From: an uncultured Oscillospiraceae bacterium
GTDB lineage: Bacteria > Bacillota > Clostridia > Oscillospirales > Oscillospiraceae
Direction of reading: 5' to 3'
DNA: 48,120 bases
Assembly: GCA_944386985.1 (NCBI GenBank)
Contig: CALXDD010000018.1
Coordinates: 1-48,120, forward strand
Part shown: positions 8,641-17,449 of the stretch, in pieces
How the letters are laid out: each line of letters begins with the position of its first letter
Numbering within the stretch: position 1 is the first letter of the stretch
The notes under the pieces: generated by a model
The model's input: only the letters and a program-made list of their open reading frames with translations
The model's database searches: none
What the model was told of the DNA's origin: nothing
Program-made: the position numbers and the translations under genes

Positions 8641-8892
8641 TATTTTCCTACCCGGACCGATTTCGTACCGTGGGCGCTTTTTCCATTGTCCGCTTTTATG
8701 GGACCGTTTCGTTTGGAGGCGCCGTGCCAAACCGCCAGGGAGCGGACTTATTTTTTGCAAAAGCCGCCGATATAGATAGTGTAAGAGCCGGCGGATACAC
8801 CGTAAAGGCGGGACTCTCAAAAGCGCGCCGCCGCACCACGAGATGACCGGGGAGCCGCCGCGGCAGAGCCACTAAAAGAAAGGGACAGATAT
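8641..8892. other. Intergenic region without recognised gene
   Basis: I see no gene or RNA here that I can support. Open frames on both strands give no recognisable protein. It probably continues the decayed DNA to its left. The last 45 bp carry the ribosome site for the hemerythrin gene. Confidence 0.5.
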
Positions 8893-9294
8893 ATGAAATA
8901 CGAATTTACATCGGATTTGGTGACCGGAAATCAGCTTATTGACTCGGAGCACCGGCACCTGCTGGACACAATCAACGACCTGATGGACGCCTGCGGTCAG
9001 GGGAAGGGCCGGGAAAAGAGCATGGAGGTATTCCGTTATCTGCTCAGCTATGTGAACAAGCATTTTGCAGATGAGGAAAAGCTGCAGGCCCGTGCAAACT
9101 ATCCTGAGTTTGCCGCCCACAAACAGTTCCACGACAACTATAAGAAAACTCTGGAGGGTATGTCCCAGAGCCTTCTGGCAGATGGGCCCACGGTAAAGAC
9201 TCTGGGGGCGCTGAATCAGCAGGTAGCGGTTCTTGTCTCCCACATCCGCATGATGGACAAGAAGATGGCAAAGTATCTGCGGGAGCACAGCTGA
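8893..9294 (+). CDS. Bacteriohemerythrin
   Basis: A 133-aa single-domain hemerythrin, the usual length. All ligands of the non-heme di-iron site are present in canonical spacing: H20, H57 with E61 (HFADEE), H76 with H80 (HKQFH), and H117 with D122 (HIRMMD). Such proteins bind O2 reversibly in the cytoplasm; in anaerobes they are thought to sense, store or scavenge oxygen. It is monocistronic: pseudogenes lie upstream, and a terminator follows 90 bp downstream. No signalling domain is attached, so a sensor role would need a separate partner. Confidence 0.94.
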   Translation: MKYEFTSDLVTGNQLIDSEHRHLLDTINDLMDACGQGKGREKSMEVFRYLLSYVNKHFADEEKLQARANYPEFAAHKQFHDNYKKTLEGMSQSLLADGPTVKTLGALNQQVAVLVSHIRMMDKKMAKYLREHS

Positions 9295-9380
9295 GCGGCC
9301 GGCAGGAAAACGAAAGGGACTCTCCTCCCCGCGAAAAGCGGGCGGGAGGGAAGGCCGCTGCGCCGCATTATACAAGACAA

Positions 9381-9423
9381 CAGGCTGGACAGCCCGGAAA
9401 GGGCTGCCCAGCCTGCTGTTTTT
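9381..9423 (+). terminator. Rho-independent terminator after hemerythrin
   Basis: CAGGCTGG and the following ACAGCCC pair with GGGCTGC and CCAGCCTG around a small loop, and are followed by TTTTT. It ends the hemerythrin transcript and separates it from the convergent tetR gene. Confidence 0.85.
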
Positions 9424-9507
9424 GCGTCGGAATTTGCAGATACTGTAATAAGCTGAATTTTCCCGCATGGGCCAGGGTTTGGTCCAGCCCCCCGAAACAG
9501 CGCGGGA

Positions 9508-10149
9508 CTATCGGATCCGATAGTGCTGACATGTGGACTCCAGCAACTCCATAAAACGCGAGAACCCCTCCTCCGCTTTTTCCGGCTGGCGGTAGCTCCT
9601 GCGGTAATCCATCAGCATTCCGTGCATCAGATAGCACTGAAGGTCGCTGATGAGGCGGGCCTCATCGTAGTGAAAATATCCCATGACAGCGGCTCTGCGG
9701 ACAATGATATAGTTTCGCTCCTGGATCTCGTTGTTGAAAAACGTGGAGGTAAAAAGGCCGCCCAGGTTTTTCCATTTGTCCGGGAAAATTTCATAATACT
9801 CAAAAATCGTGTCGCCCAACTGATTTTTGAATCTGCCCCAGAACAGCTCCAGATAGACGTCCACATTCTGAAAGGCAATGGCGGCAAATTCTCGCCATGT
9901 TGTAAGCAAAATCTCCAGTGCATCCCCGGACTCTGTAAGCGTATCCTGAATCTTTGTAATGTATTCCTCCAGAAAACGCACAGAGGCAAAGCGGATCAGA
10001 TCGTCCAAATCGGAAAAATGCTTATAGACTGCTGCCGGAGAGCAGCCGCAGGCCTCTGCCACAGTGCGGATCTTGATCTCAGAGGGGGGGAGTTCCCGAA
10101 GTAACTCATACGTTTTTTCAATTAACGCAATCTTTTTGCTGGCGGCCAT
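9508..10149 (-). CDS. TetR/AcrR-family transcriptional regulator
   Basis: A 213-aa TetR-type regulator. The N-terminal helix-turn-helix (about residues 8-55) shows the family pattern IRTVAEACGCSPAAVYKHFSD. The C-terminal ligand-binding half is helical and not diagnostic. It has its own promoter (10196-10224) and lies 145 bp downstream of, and on the same strand as, an MttB-family gene. A hairpin terminator lies between them. It may control the MttB/transporter pair, but no operator can be proved. The ligand is unknown. Confidence 0.9.
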   Translation of the reverse strand: MAASKKIALIEKTYELLRELPPSEIKIRTVAEACGCSPAAVYKHFSDLDDLIRFASVRFLEEYITKIQDTLTESGDALEILLTTWREFAAIAFQNVDVYLELFWGRFKNQLGDTIFEYYEIFPDKWKNLGGLFTSTFFNNEIQERNYIIVRRAAVMGYFHYDEARLISDLQCYLMHGMLMDYRRSYRQPEKAEEGFSRFMELLESTCQHYRIR

Positions 10150-10195
10150 TGTTTCTTTGCTCCATTCCGTCTTTTGGTAATTTCGGATTTTTTAT

Positions 10196-10224
10196 ATTAT
10201 AACATTCTTTTTTTTGCTTGAAAA
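10196..10224 (-). promoter_or_regulatory. Promoter of the tetR gene
   Basis: TATAAT (10196-10201) with TTTTCA (10219-10224) 17 bp upstream on the minus strand. The spacer is an A-rich tract. A GGAG site lies before the ATG at 10149. Confidence 0.6.
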
Positions 10225-10237
10225 GGACCATCCTATT

Positions 10238-10273
10238 AAAATGCACCGCATGACAACACATGCGGTGCATTTT
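10238..10273 (-). terminator. Terminator after the first MttB-like gene
   Basis: A perfect inverted repeat ATGCACCGCATG (10241-10252) / CATGCGGTGCAT (10259-10270) is flanked by A and T runs, so it can act in either direction. It lies 21 bp after the stop of the MttB-like gene and upstream of tetR. Confidence 0.8.
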
Positions 10274-10293
10274 GCTGAGAAAATTTCAGGAAA

Positions 10294-11703
10294 TCAGAAT
10301 TTTTCCATATAGCGGCGCATTTCCCGCTCCACGTCTGCAGGCAGAGTAGGCTCGCCGTAGTCGGCCAGGATCTCTTTCCATTTGGCATTGGCGCGCTGCT
10401 CGGCACTCTGGCTGCCGCTTGCGACCCACTGGGTATACGCTCTGCGGTCGCTGAGGGTGGGACGGTAGAACTCCTCACGGAAGTGCTCCAGCGTGTGATC
10501 CTCCACAAGATATGTACCCTGGTGGCCCACATCCTGGATGACATCGAATGCCAGCGTATCCTCGTCCACGGTAACGCCCTGGTCGATGCGCTTGAGGTTG
10601 CCGATGATCTCGTTGTCCACGATGAGCTTTTCGTAGGAGGTGCAGTTATAGGTCTCGATAATACCGGCTGCGTGAAGGATGAAGTTGCCGCCGGCCATCT
10701 GTGCCATCATCAGCGTGATGGCGGATTCGTAGGCCGCCTGGGAATCCATCATCTTGGAGTCGGACAGCGCGCCGCTGATCCGGCAGGGAATCTGGTAATA
10801 CTTGGCCAGCTGCCCATTGAGGAGGGAGACGACGGCGTCCTCCGGTGCGCCGATGGTCAGCAGGCAGGCGCTCATATCGCCGCAGCTGCCGGAGGCGGAA
10901 TAGACGATGGGGGTGCCGGGATTGATGCACTGGGCCAGGACGATCCCCGCCAGCACCTCGGCGTTTTGTACAGATACCAGGCCGGCCAAGGTGGCGGGGG
11001 TGGTCATGCCGGCGATGGACAGGGAGTTCACCAGCTGGGGCTGCCCCATTTCGGCATAGGCCCGGATCGCCTCCAGCTGGCGATTGTCATAGCTCAAGGG
11101 CGTCAGCGTGCAGGGGATGGAGGCGATGACCGGCTTGTTGCGGATGGCCTCAGGACCTCCGAAGGGGATGGACGCCAATTCGATGCACCGCTTGGCGTTC
11201 TCGTAGCCGTATACACTGCCCATCAGGGGCTTGCCGCTGTATTTCATGGTTTCAAACACCATGGCGAGGGGGCGCTTTTCCACCGGGATGTCCGTGGGCT
11301 CGCAGGAGATGTGACTTTGGATGTCGATATTCGCCAGCTTATCGCAGATTTTTACGATTTCAATGAAGTCGGACATGGTACCGCTGCGCCGTCCCCGATC
11401 CAGATCCGTGACAAAGGGGGAGCCGTAGGGGCCGGCGTAGGCGGTGCGCTCACAGTTGATCTCTACGTTCTTGCTGCCGTCCCGGCCATAGATGGTGTAG
11501 GAAGAGGGTGAGTTGCGGATGGCCTCTTCCACCAGCGTCCGGGGGAAGCGCACAATATCGCCGTCTACTGTGGCGCCGTGCTTTTTCAGGAGTTCTTTGC
11601 TGTAGTCGTCCGGCATGACAATTCCCACTTCGGCCATAATGCGCAGGGAGTTTTCGTGGATCTGCTCCAGCTCGCTTTGAGAGATGAGTTGATATCTTTG
11701 CAT
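10294..11703 (-). CDS. Trimethylamine methyltransferase MttB-superfamily protein
   Basis: A 469-aa protein of the MttB superfamily (COG5598), the family of corrinoid-dependent quaternary/tertiary amine methyltransferases. Visible marks include the TIM-barrel segments with CEPTDIP, LTPLSYDN, and the glycine-rich GGNFILHAAG near the C-terminus. The frame is complete without an in-frame amber codon, so it belongs to the non-pyrrolysine group. Characterised members of that group demethylate glycine betaine, proline betaine or carnitine. No corrinoid protein or reductive activator is present nearby. The divergent transporter gene carries a BCCT (betaine carrier) segment, which fits a betaine-like substrate. 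The substrate itself is inferred. Confidence 0.88.
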   Translation of the reverse strand: MQRYQLISQSELEQIHENSLRIMAEVGIVMPDDYSKELLKKHGATVDGDIVRFPRTLVEEAIRNSPSSYTIYGRDGSKNVEINCERTAYAGPYGSPFVTDLDRGRRSGTMSDFIEIVKICDKLANIDIQSHISCEPTDIPVEKRPLAMVFETMKYSGKPLMGSVYGYENAKRCIELASIPFGGPEAIRNKPVIASIPCTLTPLSYDNRQLEAIRAYAEMGQPQLVNSLSIAGMTTPATLAGLVSVQNAEVLAGIVLAQCINPGTPIVYSASGSCGDMSACLLTIGAPEDAVVSLLNGQLAKYYQIPCRISGALSDSKMMDSQAAYESAITLMMAQMAGGNFILHAAGIIETYNCTSYEKLIVDNEIIGNLKRIDQGVTVDEDTLAFDVIQDVGHQGTYLVEDHTLEHFREEFYRPTLSDRRAYTQWVASGSQSAEQRANAKWKEILADYGEPTLPADVEREMRRYMEKF

Positions 11704-11771
11704 AGCACATAGCCCTCCTGGTCATTGAGAATAGTGTCTGTATGTATTTATGGGATTTGCTTGGTGAGAAA

Positions 11772-11800
11772 ATGCTACCACACAAGGTGAACATTGTCAA
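11772..11800 (-). promoter_or_regulatory. Promoter of the MttB-like gene with shared box
   Basis: TTGACA (11795-11800) and TAGCAT (11772-11777) are 17 bp apart on the minus strand. The spacer contains TGTTCACCTT (11784-11793). The same 10-mer occurs on the plus strand at 11957-11966, before the divergent transporter gene, so it may be an operator common to both. Confidence 0.6.
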
Positions 11801-12001
11801 CTATTAAAATTTGATTTCAGAAAATATATATGATAAATGGCAAACGAAAATTTGCGCATATTATACAAAAATATGCGTTTCCAATTTGGTTTTACTGGTA
11901 ATTGGCGGAATATTAGAATTTTTGTACAATAAAAGCAGAAATTATTAAGTTTATATTGTTCACCTTTATTTCGGATTTTTAATGTGCACGGAGGCGAGAA
12001 T

Positions 12002-12883
12002 ATGAATCTAAGTAAAAGTAAACGCATGATTGTCCTGCTGCTTCTCAGTTTGATTGCGGGACTGGTCTATCTGACTCCGTTCCTCCGCTTTTCTTTTTAC
12101 GACCAGATGAAGACTGCGCTGGGTCTGACAGATGTGCAGATGGGCGTCATCGGCGGCACCTATGGCGCGCTGAACGTGCTGAGCTATATTCCCAGCGGGT
12201 TTCTCACAGAGCGCTTCAACACCAAACGCCTGCTCCTGATCTCCATGCTGGGAATGCTGGCCTGTACGCTCTGGTACGCCACATATCCGCCCTTTGCCGC
12301 GCTGGTGGTGATCCATGCGCTGTACGGTGTTTTCAGTGTGGGCACCTTCTGGTGTCCCTATCTGAAGGCCATCCGGAATCTGGCCTCCGAGGAAAGCCAG
12401 GGGACGATCTTTGGGCTGAGCGAAGGACTCCGGGGGGTGGGACAGACGGCGGTGGCCTTTTTGTGCCTGACCTCGCTGCAGTTTTTTGTGCAGGTCGCCG
12501 CCGAGGATTTGCCCAGAGAGACGCTTCTGGCCATGATCGCCAAGCCGGAACTGACGCTGTTCCAGATCCTGGAGATGTATCCGCTGGGGCACCTGCTGTG
12601 TCTGATTGCCATGGGGCTGCTCGTCACCTTTTTTGTTACGTCGGCCAATTCAGCGACCTTTGTCCTGGCGATGCTCACCAGCGGCGGAAAGCTGGATCCG
12701 CCGGTGTCGAAAAAAGTGTTTTGGGGACTTCTCATCGCAGTATTGGCGTTGGCGCTGATTTTTTCCGGCGGGATCAGTATGATTCAAACGATTTCCATTG
12801 TGATCGCATTTCCCTATCTGCTGTTTTTAATTTTAATTTGTATCAGCCTGGTTCTGGCCTTCCGGCGCGACAGCTCAGCATGA
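12002..12883 (+). CDS. Chimeric transporter: MFS N-terminal half fused to BCCT C-terminal part
   Basis: A 293-aa membrane protein starting at ATG 12002 (GGAGG 7 nt upstream). Residues 1 to about 155 match the first half of an MFS carrier, with helices 1-5 and the loop-2-3 motif GFLTERFNTKRLLL. From about residue 170 the sequence changes to the C-terminal part of a BCCT betaine/carnitine/choline carrier: PLGHLL, then FFVTSANSATFVLAMLTSGG, the final helices, and a normal-looking end. Neither parent is complete, since full MFS and BCCT carriers have about 400-550 residues. The frame is intact across the joint near 12480-12520. It is most likely the product of a deletion between two neighbouring transporter genes; whether it works is unknown. 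Confidence 0.75.
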   Translation: MNLSKSKRMIVLLLLSLIAGLVYLTPFLRFSFYDQMKTALGLTDVQMGVIGGTYGALNVLSYIPSGFLTERFNTKRLLLISMLGMLACTLWYATYPPFAALVVIHALYGVFSVGTFWCPYLKAIRNLASEESQGTIFGLSEGLRGVGQTAVAFLCLTSLQFFVQVAAEDLPRETLLAMIAKPELTLFQILEMYPLGHLLCLIAMGLLVTFFVTSANSATFVLAMLTSGGKLDPPVSKKVFWGLLIAVLALALIFSGGISMIQTISIVIAFPYLLFLILICISLVLAFRRDSSA

Positions 12884-13080
12884 TCAGGCCGCAGCGCCCG
12901 CTCCATCCTCTTTTGCCATCGGCACCGAGCGGGTATCGGGGAGTGAAAAAAGAGCATGAGCCGGAAGGAGAACCGTTTGGACAATGCCGTTAATGATCAC
13001 TCTCTTAACTCGGCCATTTGGCCCCGGATGCTGTCTGCTGGTCAGAATATCGTGTATTGCTGCAAAGGAGGCAATACATA
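12884..13080. other. Intergenic region without recognised gene
   Basis: No protein family is recognised in any frame and no clear terminator is seen after the chimeric transporter. A small AAAGGAGG site near 13060 precedes the decayed integrase. Confidence 0.4.
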
Positions 13081-13637
13081 ATGTACCGCTACACAGTAAC
13101 CCTGCACCGGCAATTTTTCCGGGAACCGGACTTCTCAAAACCGGAGGCGGACATTGATTTGGTGCACGGTGACCTCTGAATTCGGCGTCAGTTCGTTCGT
13201 ATTGATAGCCGGGCAGCGGGAGCGCTCCCGAAAGCAAAGAATACCTACCGCACCCTGCCATAATTGGCAGAGGATGCGGTAGGCATTCTAAAAGAGCAGA
13301 AGAAAAAGCGGGGAGCAAGCCATAGGTTTTCCTGTTGGCCACCGGCGGCCCCCTCTCCCCGGACAGTCTGCTCCACATGCTCCGCCGGGTGCTGAAACGG
13401 ACAGGACTGTCCCAAAGGCGGTTTCACGATTTTAAACACACTTTCGCCACCCCTGCCCTCCAGAATGGCGCGGACATCAAAACTGTGTCCGGCACACCGG
13501 GGCACTTCAGCGCCGGATTCACCCTGGACACCTGCGCCCATGTGACCGACTCGGCCCAGAAGGCGGCTAACACCACGGAGAAGCTTCTCTCCGGCAGCGT
13601 CCGACACTCTCCAAAGCGTTCCGATCCTTTCCGCTGA
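13081..13637 (+). pseudogene. Tyrosine recombinase (integrase), decayed C-terminal half
   Basis: The C-terminal catalytic half of a Tn916/phage-type integrase can be followed: ADIDLVHGDL, stop (13177), IRRQFVRID, PKAKNTYRTLP, stop (13261), LAEDAVGILKEQ, a frameshift near 13325, then TGGPLSPDSLLHMLRRVLK and the active-site region. Two catalytic residues are replaced: HDFKHT stands where HDLRHT is expected (Arg to Lys), and TLDTCAH where TLDTYAH is expected (the Tyr nucleophile to Cys). With two stops, a frameshift, no N-terminus and lost catalytic residues, it is inactive. It marks an old integration event. Confidence 0.85.
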
Positions 13638-13728
13638 ATTTTTCACGGGTCAGGGTTCAGGGCAGATCGCAGATAAAAATGAGGTCAGATCTGCTGAACA
13701 GGTCCAGCAAAAGCAGGTAATGACAAAA

Positions 13729-14097
13729 GCCCCCTGATGTAGGAAACAGACTACATCAGGGGGCCTTTCCATGGAGAAACGAAATTACACACACGTTCAA
13801 GCACTGCCGCCTGAAAGCAAGGCTATGCCGGCAGAGGGGAAAACGCAGCGGGAACGCAGTTTTCTCGCCTACGGTTATCGGCGGATGTGGTTATAATTGA
13901 AACGTCAGAATATTTTCTGTAATCCCAAAACAGTGCTGAGGATTATGAAGAAGTATGACCTGTTGTCTGAAATCCGCCGACGCAGGAAATGGCGGCAGAT
14001 GGGGCAGCATGTATACAAGTACAAGAATCTGCTAAATAGGAACTTTCATGCGGCTAAGCCTAACAACAAATGGGTATCAGCAAGATCTTTTGGGTAA
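13729..14097 (+). mobile_element. IS3-family element remnant with internal deletion
   Basis: A 14-bp inverted repeat GCCCCCTGATGTAG/CTACATCAGGGGGC (13729-13764) precedes ATG 13771. The frame first encodes the start of an IS3-type OrfA (MEKRNYTHVQ, EGKTQRE) and then, after an internal deletion, the middle of OrfB (YGYRRMWL, stop at 13894, LKRQNIFCNPKTVLRIMKK, LLSEIRRRRKWRQMGQ). It ends before the DDE catalytic core. So most of OrfA, the start of OrfB and all of the catalytic part are gone. A second remnant with the same hairpin and OrfA start lies at 47541-47896, in the same orientation. Confidence 0.85.
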
Positions 14098-14148
14098 ACA
14101 TGTTCTCGCGTGCGATATCCAGCTGTCTGCAGATACCCCTCTGATCCA

Positions 14149-15558
14149 TCAGTGTGCTTCCGCCTGAATCTCCTTCCAATGGGCGTCTGCCTGAGCATAG
14201 ATCGCATCCAGTTCCCGCTGGACTGCCTGATCCAACTGGTAATGGCAGGGCTGTGCATCGATCTCGTCATATTTCTCTCGGAGCAGAGCCAAGGTTCCTT
14301 TTTCACCTCCGCTCACCCAGCTTCTCCAGTTCATGGTCTCACAGACCGCCGGAAGCTCCAGATACTCCTTATAATCGTCCAGTGTCCGGTCGCTGCAGGA
14401 GAATCCTTCTGACAGCCCCTCTTGTACCTCCTGAAGGAACGTATCTTCCATTCGGTCGGCAGGCGGACCATCCAGAAGCTGCTTCACATACTGCAGCATT
14501 TCCAGATCCCAGAGCAGCTGCAGCGGGTCAAACAGTTCATCTAAACACAGTGTTCCCACACAGTAAAATTTCTTTGCGCCGCAAAGCGCACCGGACAGCA
14601 TCAGCATGCCCTTTTCCGCTGCCGCTCTGCAGTCGCACTCCTTGGCAAAGGTATGGATGTTGACGCTGGAAAAGGGGACAGGCTCCTCCCGCAGAGCTGA
14701 CAGTAGCTCATAGCCCGCCTGCTCCAGGAAAAATTTCAGCGGCGTGCCGAACGCGATGTTGAACCGCTTGAGATCCACCGGGTCCAGATTGGGCCGAATG
14801 TCCGCAGGGAGTCCTGTGACAGCTTCCATCAGAATGGCGCTGCCGACAGTCTCTGCCAATGCCTGGGCATATCCCATGGTAATGTGCATGGGAGCCGTGA
14901 TCCCCATAAAGGGCATGGTAAACACATAGAAGGACTTCAGCTTGTCCTTATGCCGCAGTACGATCTCCGCGGAGTCGCTGCCAAGCGTAAGGGGACTGAT
15001 GGGATAGACCGGCAGGCGGTCCATGGTCTTATGGGCGGCTTTTGCCATGGCGAACATATAATCTGATGCAAACAGGGCATCCGGTGTAGGGATGACGTCC
15101 TGACTGCAGCATTCCAGCGCCAGCTTGTACCGCATGAGGGACGACAGCTCTCCGGGCACATCTGTGGGATATCCGGGGACCACCGGCGACAGCGGATATT
15201 GCGCTGCCGCCTTTTCACTGAACACGGCAGCCTTCCGCAGGGAGTCGGTAGTGGTTTCTGTCACTTTCCCGCTGTGGGGATCCCGCAGGTAGCAGGAATA
15301 GAAGCTGGCCTCGCCCACAAAGCGGCTGTGAGGCGGCGGAAGAGGGCGCTTTCGGTATGCCTCTACAAAGCTGTCGAATTGTTTTTCGGAAATCAGCCAG
15401 CGCTCACTCTTTTTCTGAAAAGCCCCCAGAGCGCCCAACTCACGGTTCAGCTCTGTGCCGGTCACCTTCATGCCGGTTTTTGCCAGCAGCTCCCGGGCGC
15501 CTGCAATGATTTCTCTCGTCCGTGCAGCGTCCAGAACTGCATGCGTTTCCATTCTCAT
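14149..15558 (-). CDS. Divergent MttB-superfamily protein
   Basis: A 469-aa protein related to trimethylamine methyltransferases (MttB superfamily), but clearly divergent from the one at 10294-11703. The N-terminal helix ARTREIIAGARELLAKTGMKV and the pattern of segments across the barrel (PVVPGYPTDVPGELSS, GITAPMHITMGYAQALAETVG) support the family. There is no in-frame amber codon. It overlaps the SIS gene by 4 bp (ATGA) and is the last gene of the ABC operon. Such a methyltransferase in an amino-sugar-type operon is unusual; it suggests the substrate carries an N- or O-methyl group. Function is inferred only from the fold family. Confidence 0.7.
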   Translation of the reverse strand: MRMETHAVLDAARTREIIAGARELLAKTGMKVTGTELNRELGALGAFQKKSERWLISEKQFDSFVEAYRKRPLPPPHSRFVGEASFYSCYLRDPHSGKVTETTTDSLRKAAVFSEKAAAQYPLSPVVPGYPTDVPGELSSLMRYKLALECCSQDVIPTPDALFASDYMFAMAKAAHKTMDRLPVYPISPLTLGSDSAEIVLRHKDKLKSFYVFTMPFMGITAPMHITMGYAQALAETVGSAILMEAVTGLPADIRPNLDPVDLKRFNIAFGTPLKFFLEQAGYELLSALREEPVPFSSVNIHTFAKECDCRAAAEKGMLMLSGALCGAKKFYCVGTLCLDELFDPLQLLWDLEMLQYVKQLLDGPPADRMEDTFLQEVQEGLSEGFSCSDRTLDDYKEYLELPAVCETMNWRSWVSGGEKGTLALLREKYDEIDAQPCHYQLDQAVQRELDAIYAQADAHWKEIQAEAH

Positions 15559-16607
15559 CGGCCGGCTTCCTCCGTGTGATATTCTGCCACGATTTTGGAC
15601 AGATGACGGAAGCCATCTACGTCAAGACCCTTCTTTCGTGCCACAGCTTCTGCCAGCAGCTGCAGGGGAATGACCGTCAGCATGGGAGACAGCTCCTCAA
15701 TGCCCGCAGCAGGCACCGGGATCACACGGCCGGGGAAACGGACAAATCGCTCCGGCTGATCCGTCACGATCCTGACTTCCACACCGAGGGATGCCAGATA
15801 GGAGGCGTGGAGATCCAGCTGCCGGTTCATCTCCTCACCAGCGCCCACCAGAATCACAGGAAGGCCCTTTTCGATCACTTCCACAGTTCCATGGCGGAAA
15901 TCGGAAACAGAGGATCCGGCTGTGTGGATGAACGTCTTTTCCTTCATCATCAAAGCGCCTTCCACTGCCGTAGCGCCGTTGACGCCGGTTCCCAGAAGAT
16001 ACATCTGCATCTCTCCGCAAAGAGCTTCCGCCCACTGTTCGATCTGCGCCTGACAATCCAGGGCCTCTTTGACCTGCTCCGGCAGGCGGCGAAGCTGGCT
16101 GGCCACTTCCGGATCGTGTCCCGCCGCAATGATGGCCAGCAGCAGGAAGGTGGCTGTGTTGGTCTTGGTGGCGGAGCTCACCTCTTTCCCGCTGTGCAGC
16201 AGAAAAACCTCCGCAGCATTTTGAGCCAGATGGGATTGACCGTCATTGGTGATCCCCCAAAATTCGATGCCGCGCTCTTTCAAAATTCCGCTTACCAGCT
16301 TGGTCTCATAGCTCTCGCCGGATTGGGACACAAAAATCGTCAGCGTATCCTGATCGATCTGACTGAGCACATAGTGCATTTCATCCGCCGGCAGCACCGT
16401 GGGGATGTGCCCGCTGCAGCGGAAAAACAGGTATTTCGCCATCTGGCAGGCATAGAGAGACGCCCCGGTCCCTGTCAGCAAAATTTTCTTTTTTCCCTGC
16501 AGCTTCTCCCAAAAATCAGACGCTTTGGGCAGATACTGCGCCAAAATCGTTTCGCAGACTTCCACTTGGTCGTGGATCTCATTCCACATTGCAGTTTTGT
16601 TCATCAT
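15555..16607 (-). CDS. SIS-domain protein (sugar isomerase/deaminase/deglycase type)
   Basis: A 350-aa protein with two SIS domains, like the isomerase half of GlmS, AgaS-type deaminases and FrlB-type deglycases. The first domain has the phosphate-binding loops TGTGASLYA (about 45-53) and SQSGESYET (about 94-102). The second begins near LLGTGVNG and AGSSVSDFRHG. It probably isomerises or cleaves a phosphorylated amino sugar or Amadori-type product made by the PfkB kinase of the same operon. Its ATG overlaps the stop of the permease gene (TAATG). The exact reaction cannot be told from sequence. Confidence 0.85.
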   Translation of the reverse strand: MMNKTAMWNEIHDQVEVCETILAQYLPKASDFWEKLQGKKKILLTGTGASLYACQMAKYLFFRCSGHIPTVLPADEMHYVLSQIDQDTLTIFVSQSGESYETKLVSGILKERGIEFWGITNDGQSHLAQNAAEVFLLHSGKEVSSATKTNTATFLLLAIIAAGHDPEVASQLRRLPEQVKEALDCQAQIEQWAEALCGEMQMYLLGTGVNGATAVEGALMMKEKTFIHTAGSSVSDFRHGTVEVIEKGLPVILVGAGEEMNRQLDLHASYLASLGVEVRIVTDQPERFVRFPGRVIPVPAAGIEELSPMLTVIPLQLLAEAVARKKGLDVDGFRHLSKIVAEYHTEEAGR

Positions 16608-17449
16608 TATCCTTTCACCGATCCTGTCGTAAGTCCCTTGGTCAAATATTTTTGGAAAACGATATACAGCAGCACAGACGGAATCATGACGATATTCAAG
16701 CCGGCAAACAGCGTCACCCAGTCGGCCTTCAGCTTGAAGGTGGACATCAGAGAGACGATTCCCACAGGAAGCGTCATGTTTTCGTTTTCCTGAATTAACG
16801 TCAACGCAAAGATATAATCGTTCCAGATCCAGACAAAGTTAAAAATGATCACCGTGATGATCCCGTTTTTGGACAGGGGGAACACCACACGCCAGAAGGT
16901 CTGGTGCGGGCCGCAGCCGTCAATGGCCGCAGCCTCCTCCAGCTCTACCGGCATAGACTGGTAGAAACTGTTGAGCACCAGTACGGAATAGGGCAGACTG
17001 AACACCACATATACCGCCACCAGACCCGGTCTGGAATTCCAGAGACCCAGGCTGTACATCGTTGTAAACAGAGACGGCAGCAGAAGCGTCACCGGTACAT
17101 AGAGTCCGGCAATGATCAGCATTCTCGCCCCGCGGCTCCAGCGCGTTCTCGTCCGGGCCAGGATATAGGACACGGTGGACGCCAGTACAACGACAATGGC
17201 AACAGACACCAGCGTGATGACGATACTGTTGAGCGCGTAGGTCCTGAAGTCTACCTTGATCCACGCCGAGACATAGTTCTCCCACTGCGGCGCCGCGGGA
17301 AGTCCCCACGGATCCGTAACAAATTCCTGGTTTGTCTTCAGAGACGTATAGATGATCCAGCTCAGCGGAAAGAGAATGCCGATGGCGTAGATGACGGCAA
17401 ACAGGTCCCGCACAGCCGCAAAAGGAGTCCATCTTTTCTTCTTATTCAT
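16607..17449 (-). CDS. Sugar-type ABC transporter permease (MalG family)
   Basis: A 280-aa inner-membrane permease with six predicted helices. The conserved cytoplasmic EAA loop reads EEAAAIDGCGPHQTFWRVVFPLS (about residues 183-205), typical of CUT1 carbohydrate importers of the MalG type. It pairs with the MalF-type permease, whose gene overlaps its start by 8 bp. The ATPase is not encoded in this operon, so a shared MsmK-like ATPase encoded elsewhere probably drives transport, as in many Firmicutes. Confidence 0.93.
   Translation of the reverse strand: MNKKKRWTPFAAVRDLFAVIYAIGILFPLSWIIYTSLKTNQEFVTDPWGLPAAPQWENYVSAWIKVDFRTYALNSIVITLVSVAIVVVLASTVSYILARTRTRWSRGARMLIIAGLYVPVTLLLPSLFTTMYSLGLWNSRPGLVAVYVVFSLPYSVLVLNSFYQSMPVELEEAAAIDGCGPHQTFWRVVFPLSKNGIITVIIFNFVWIWNDYIFALTLIQENENMTLPVGIVSLMSTFKLKADWVTLFAGLNIVMIPSVLLYIVFQKYLTKGLTTGSVKG

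Noticed and set aside
13897-14097. Separate small gene (66 codons) starting after the stop at 13894
   Set aside because: The translation is the middle of an IS3 OrfB in the same frame as the preceding OrfA start, so it is part of one decayed element and not a gene.
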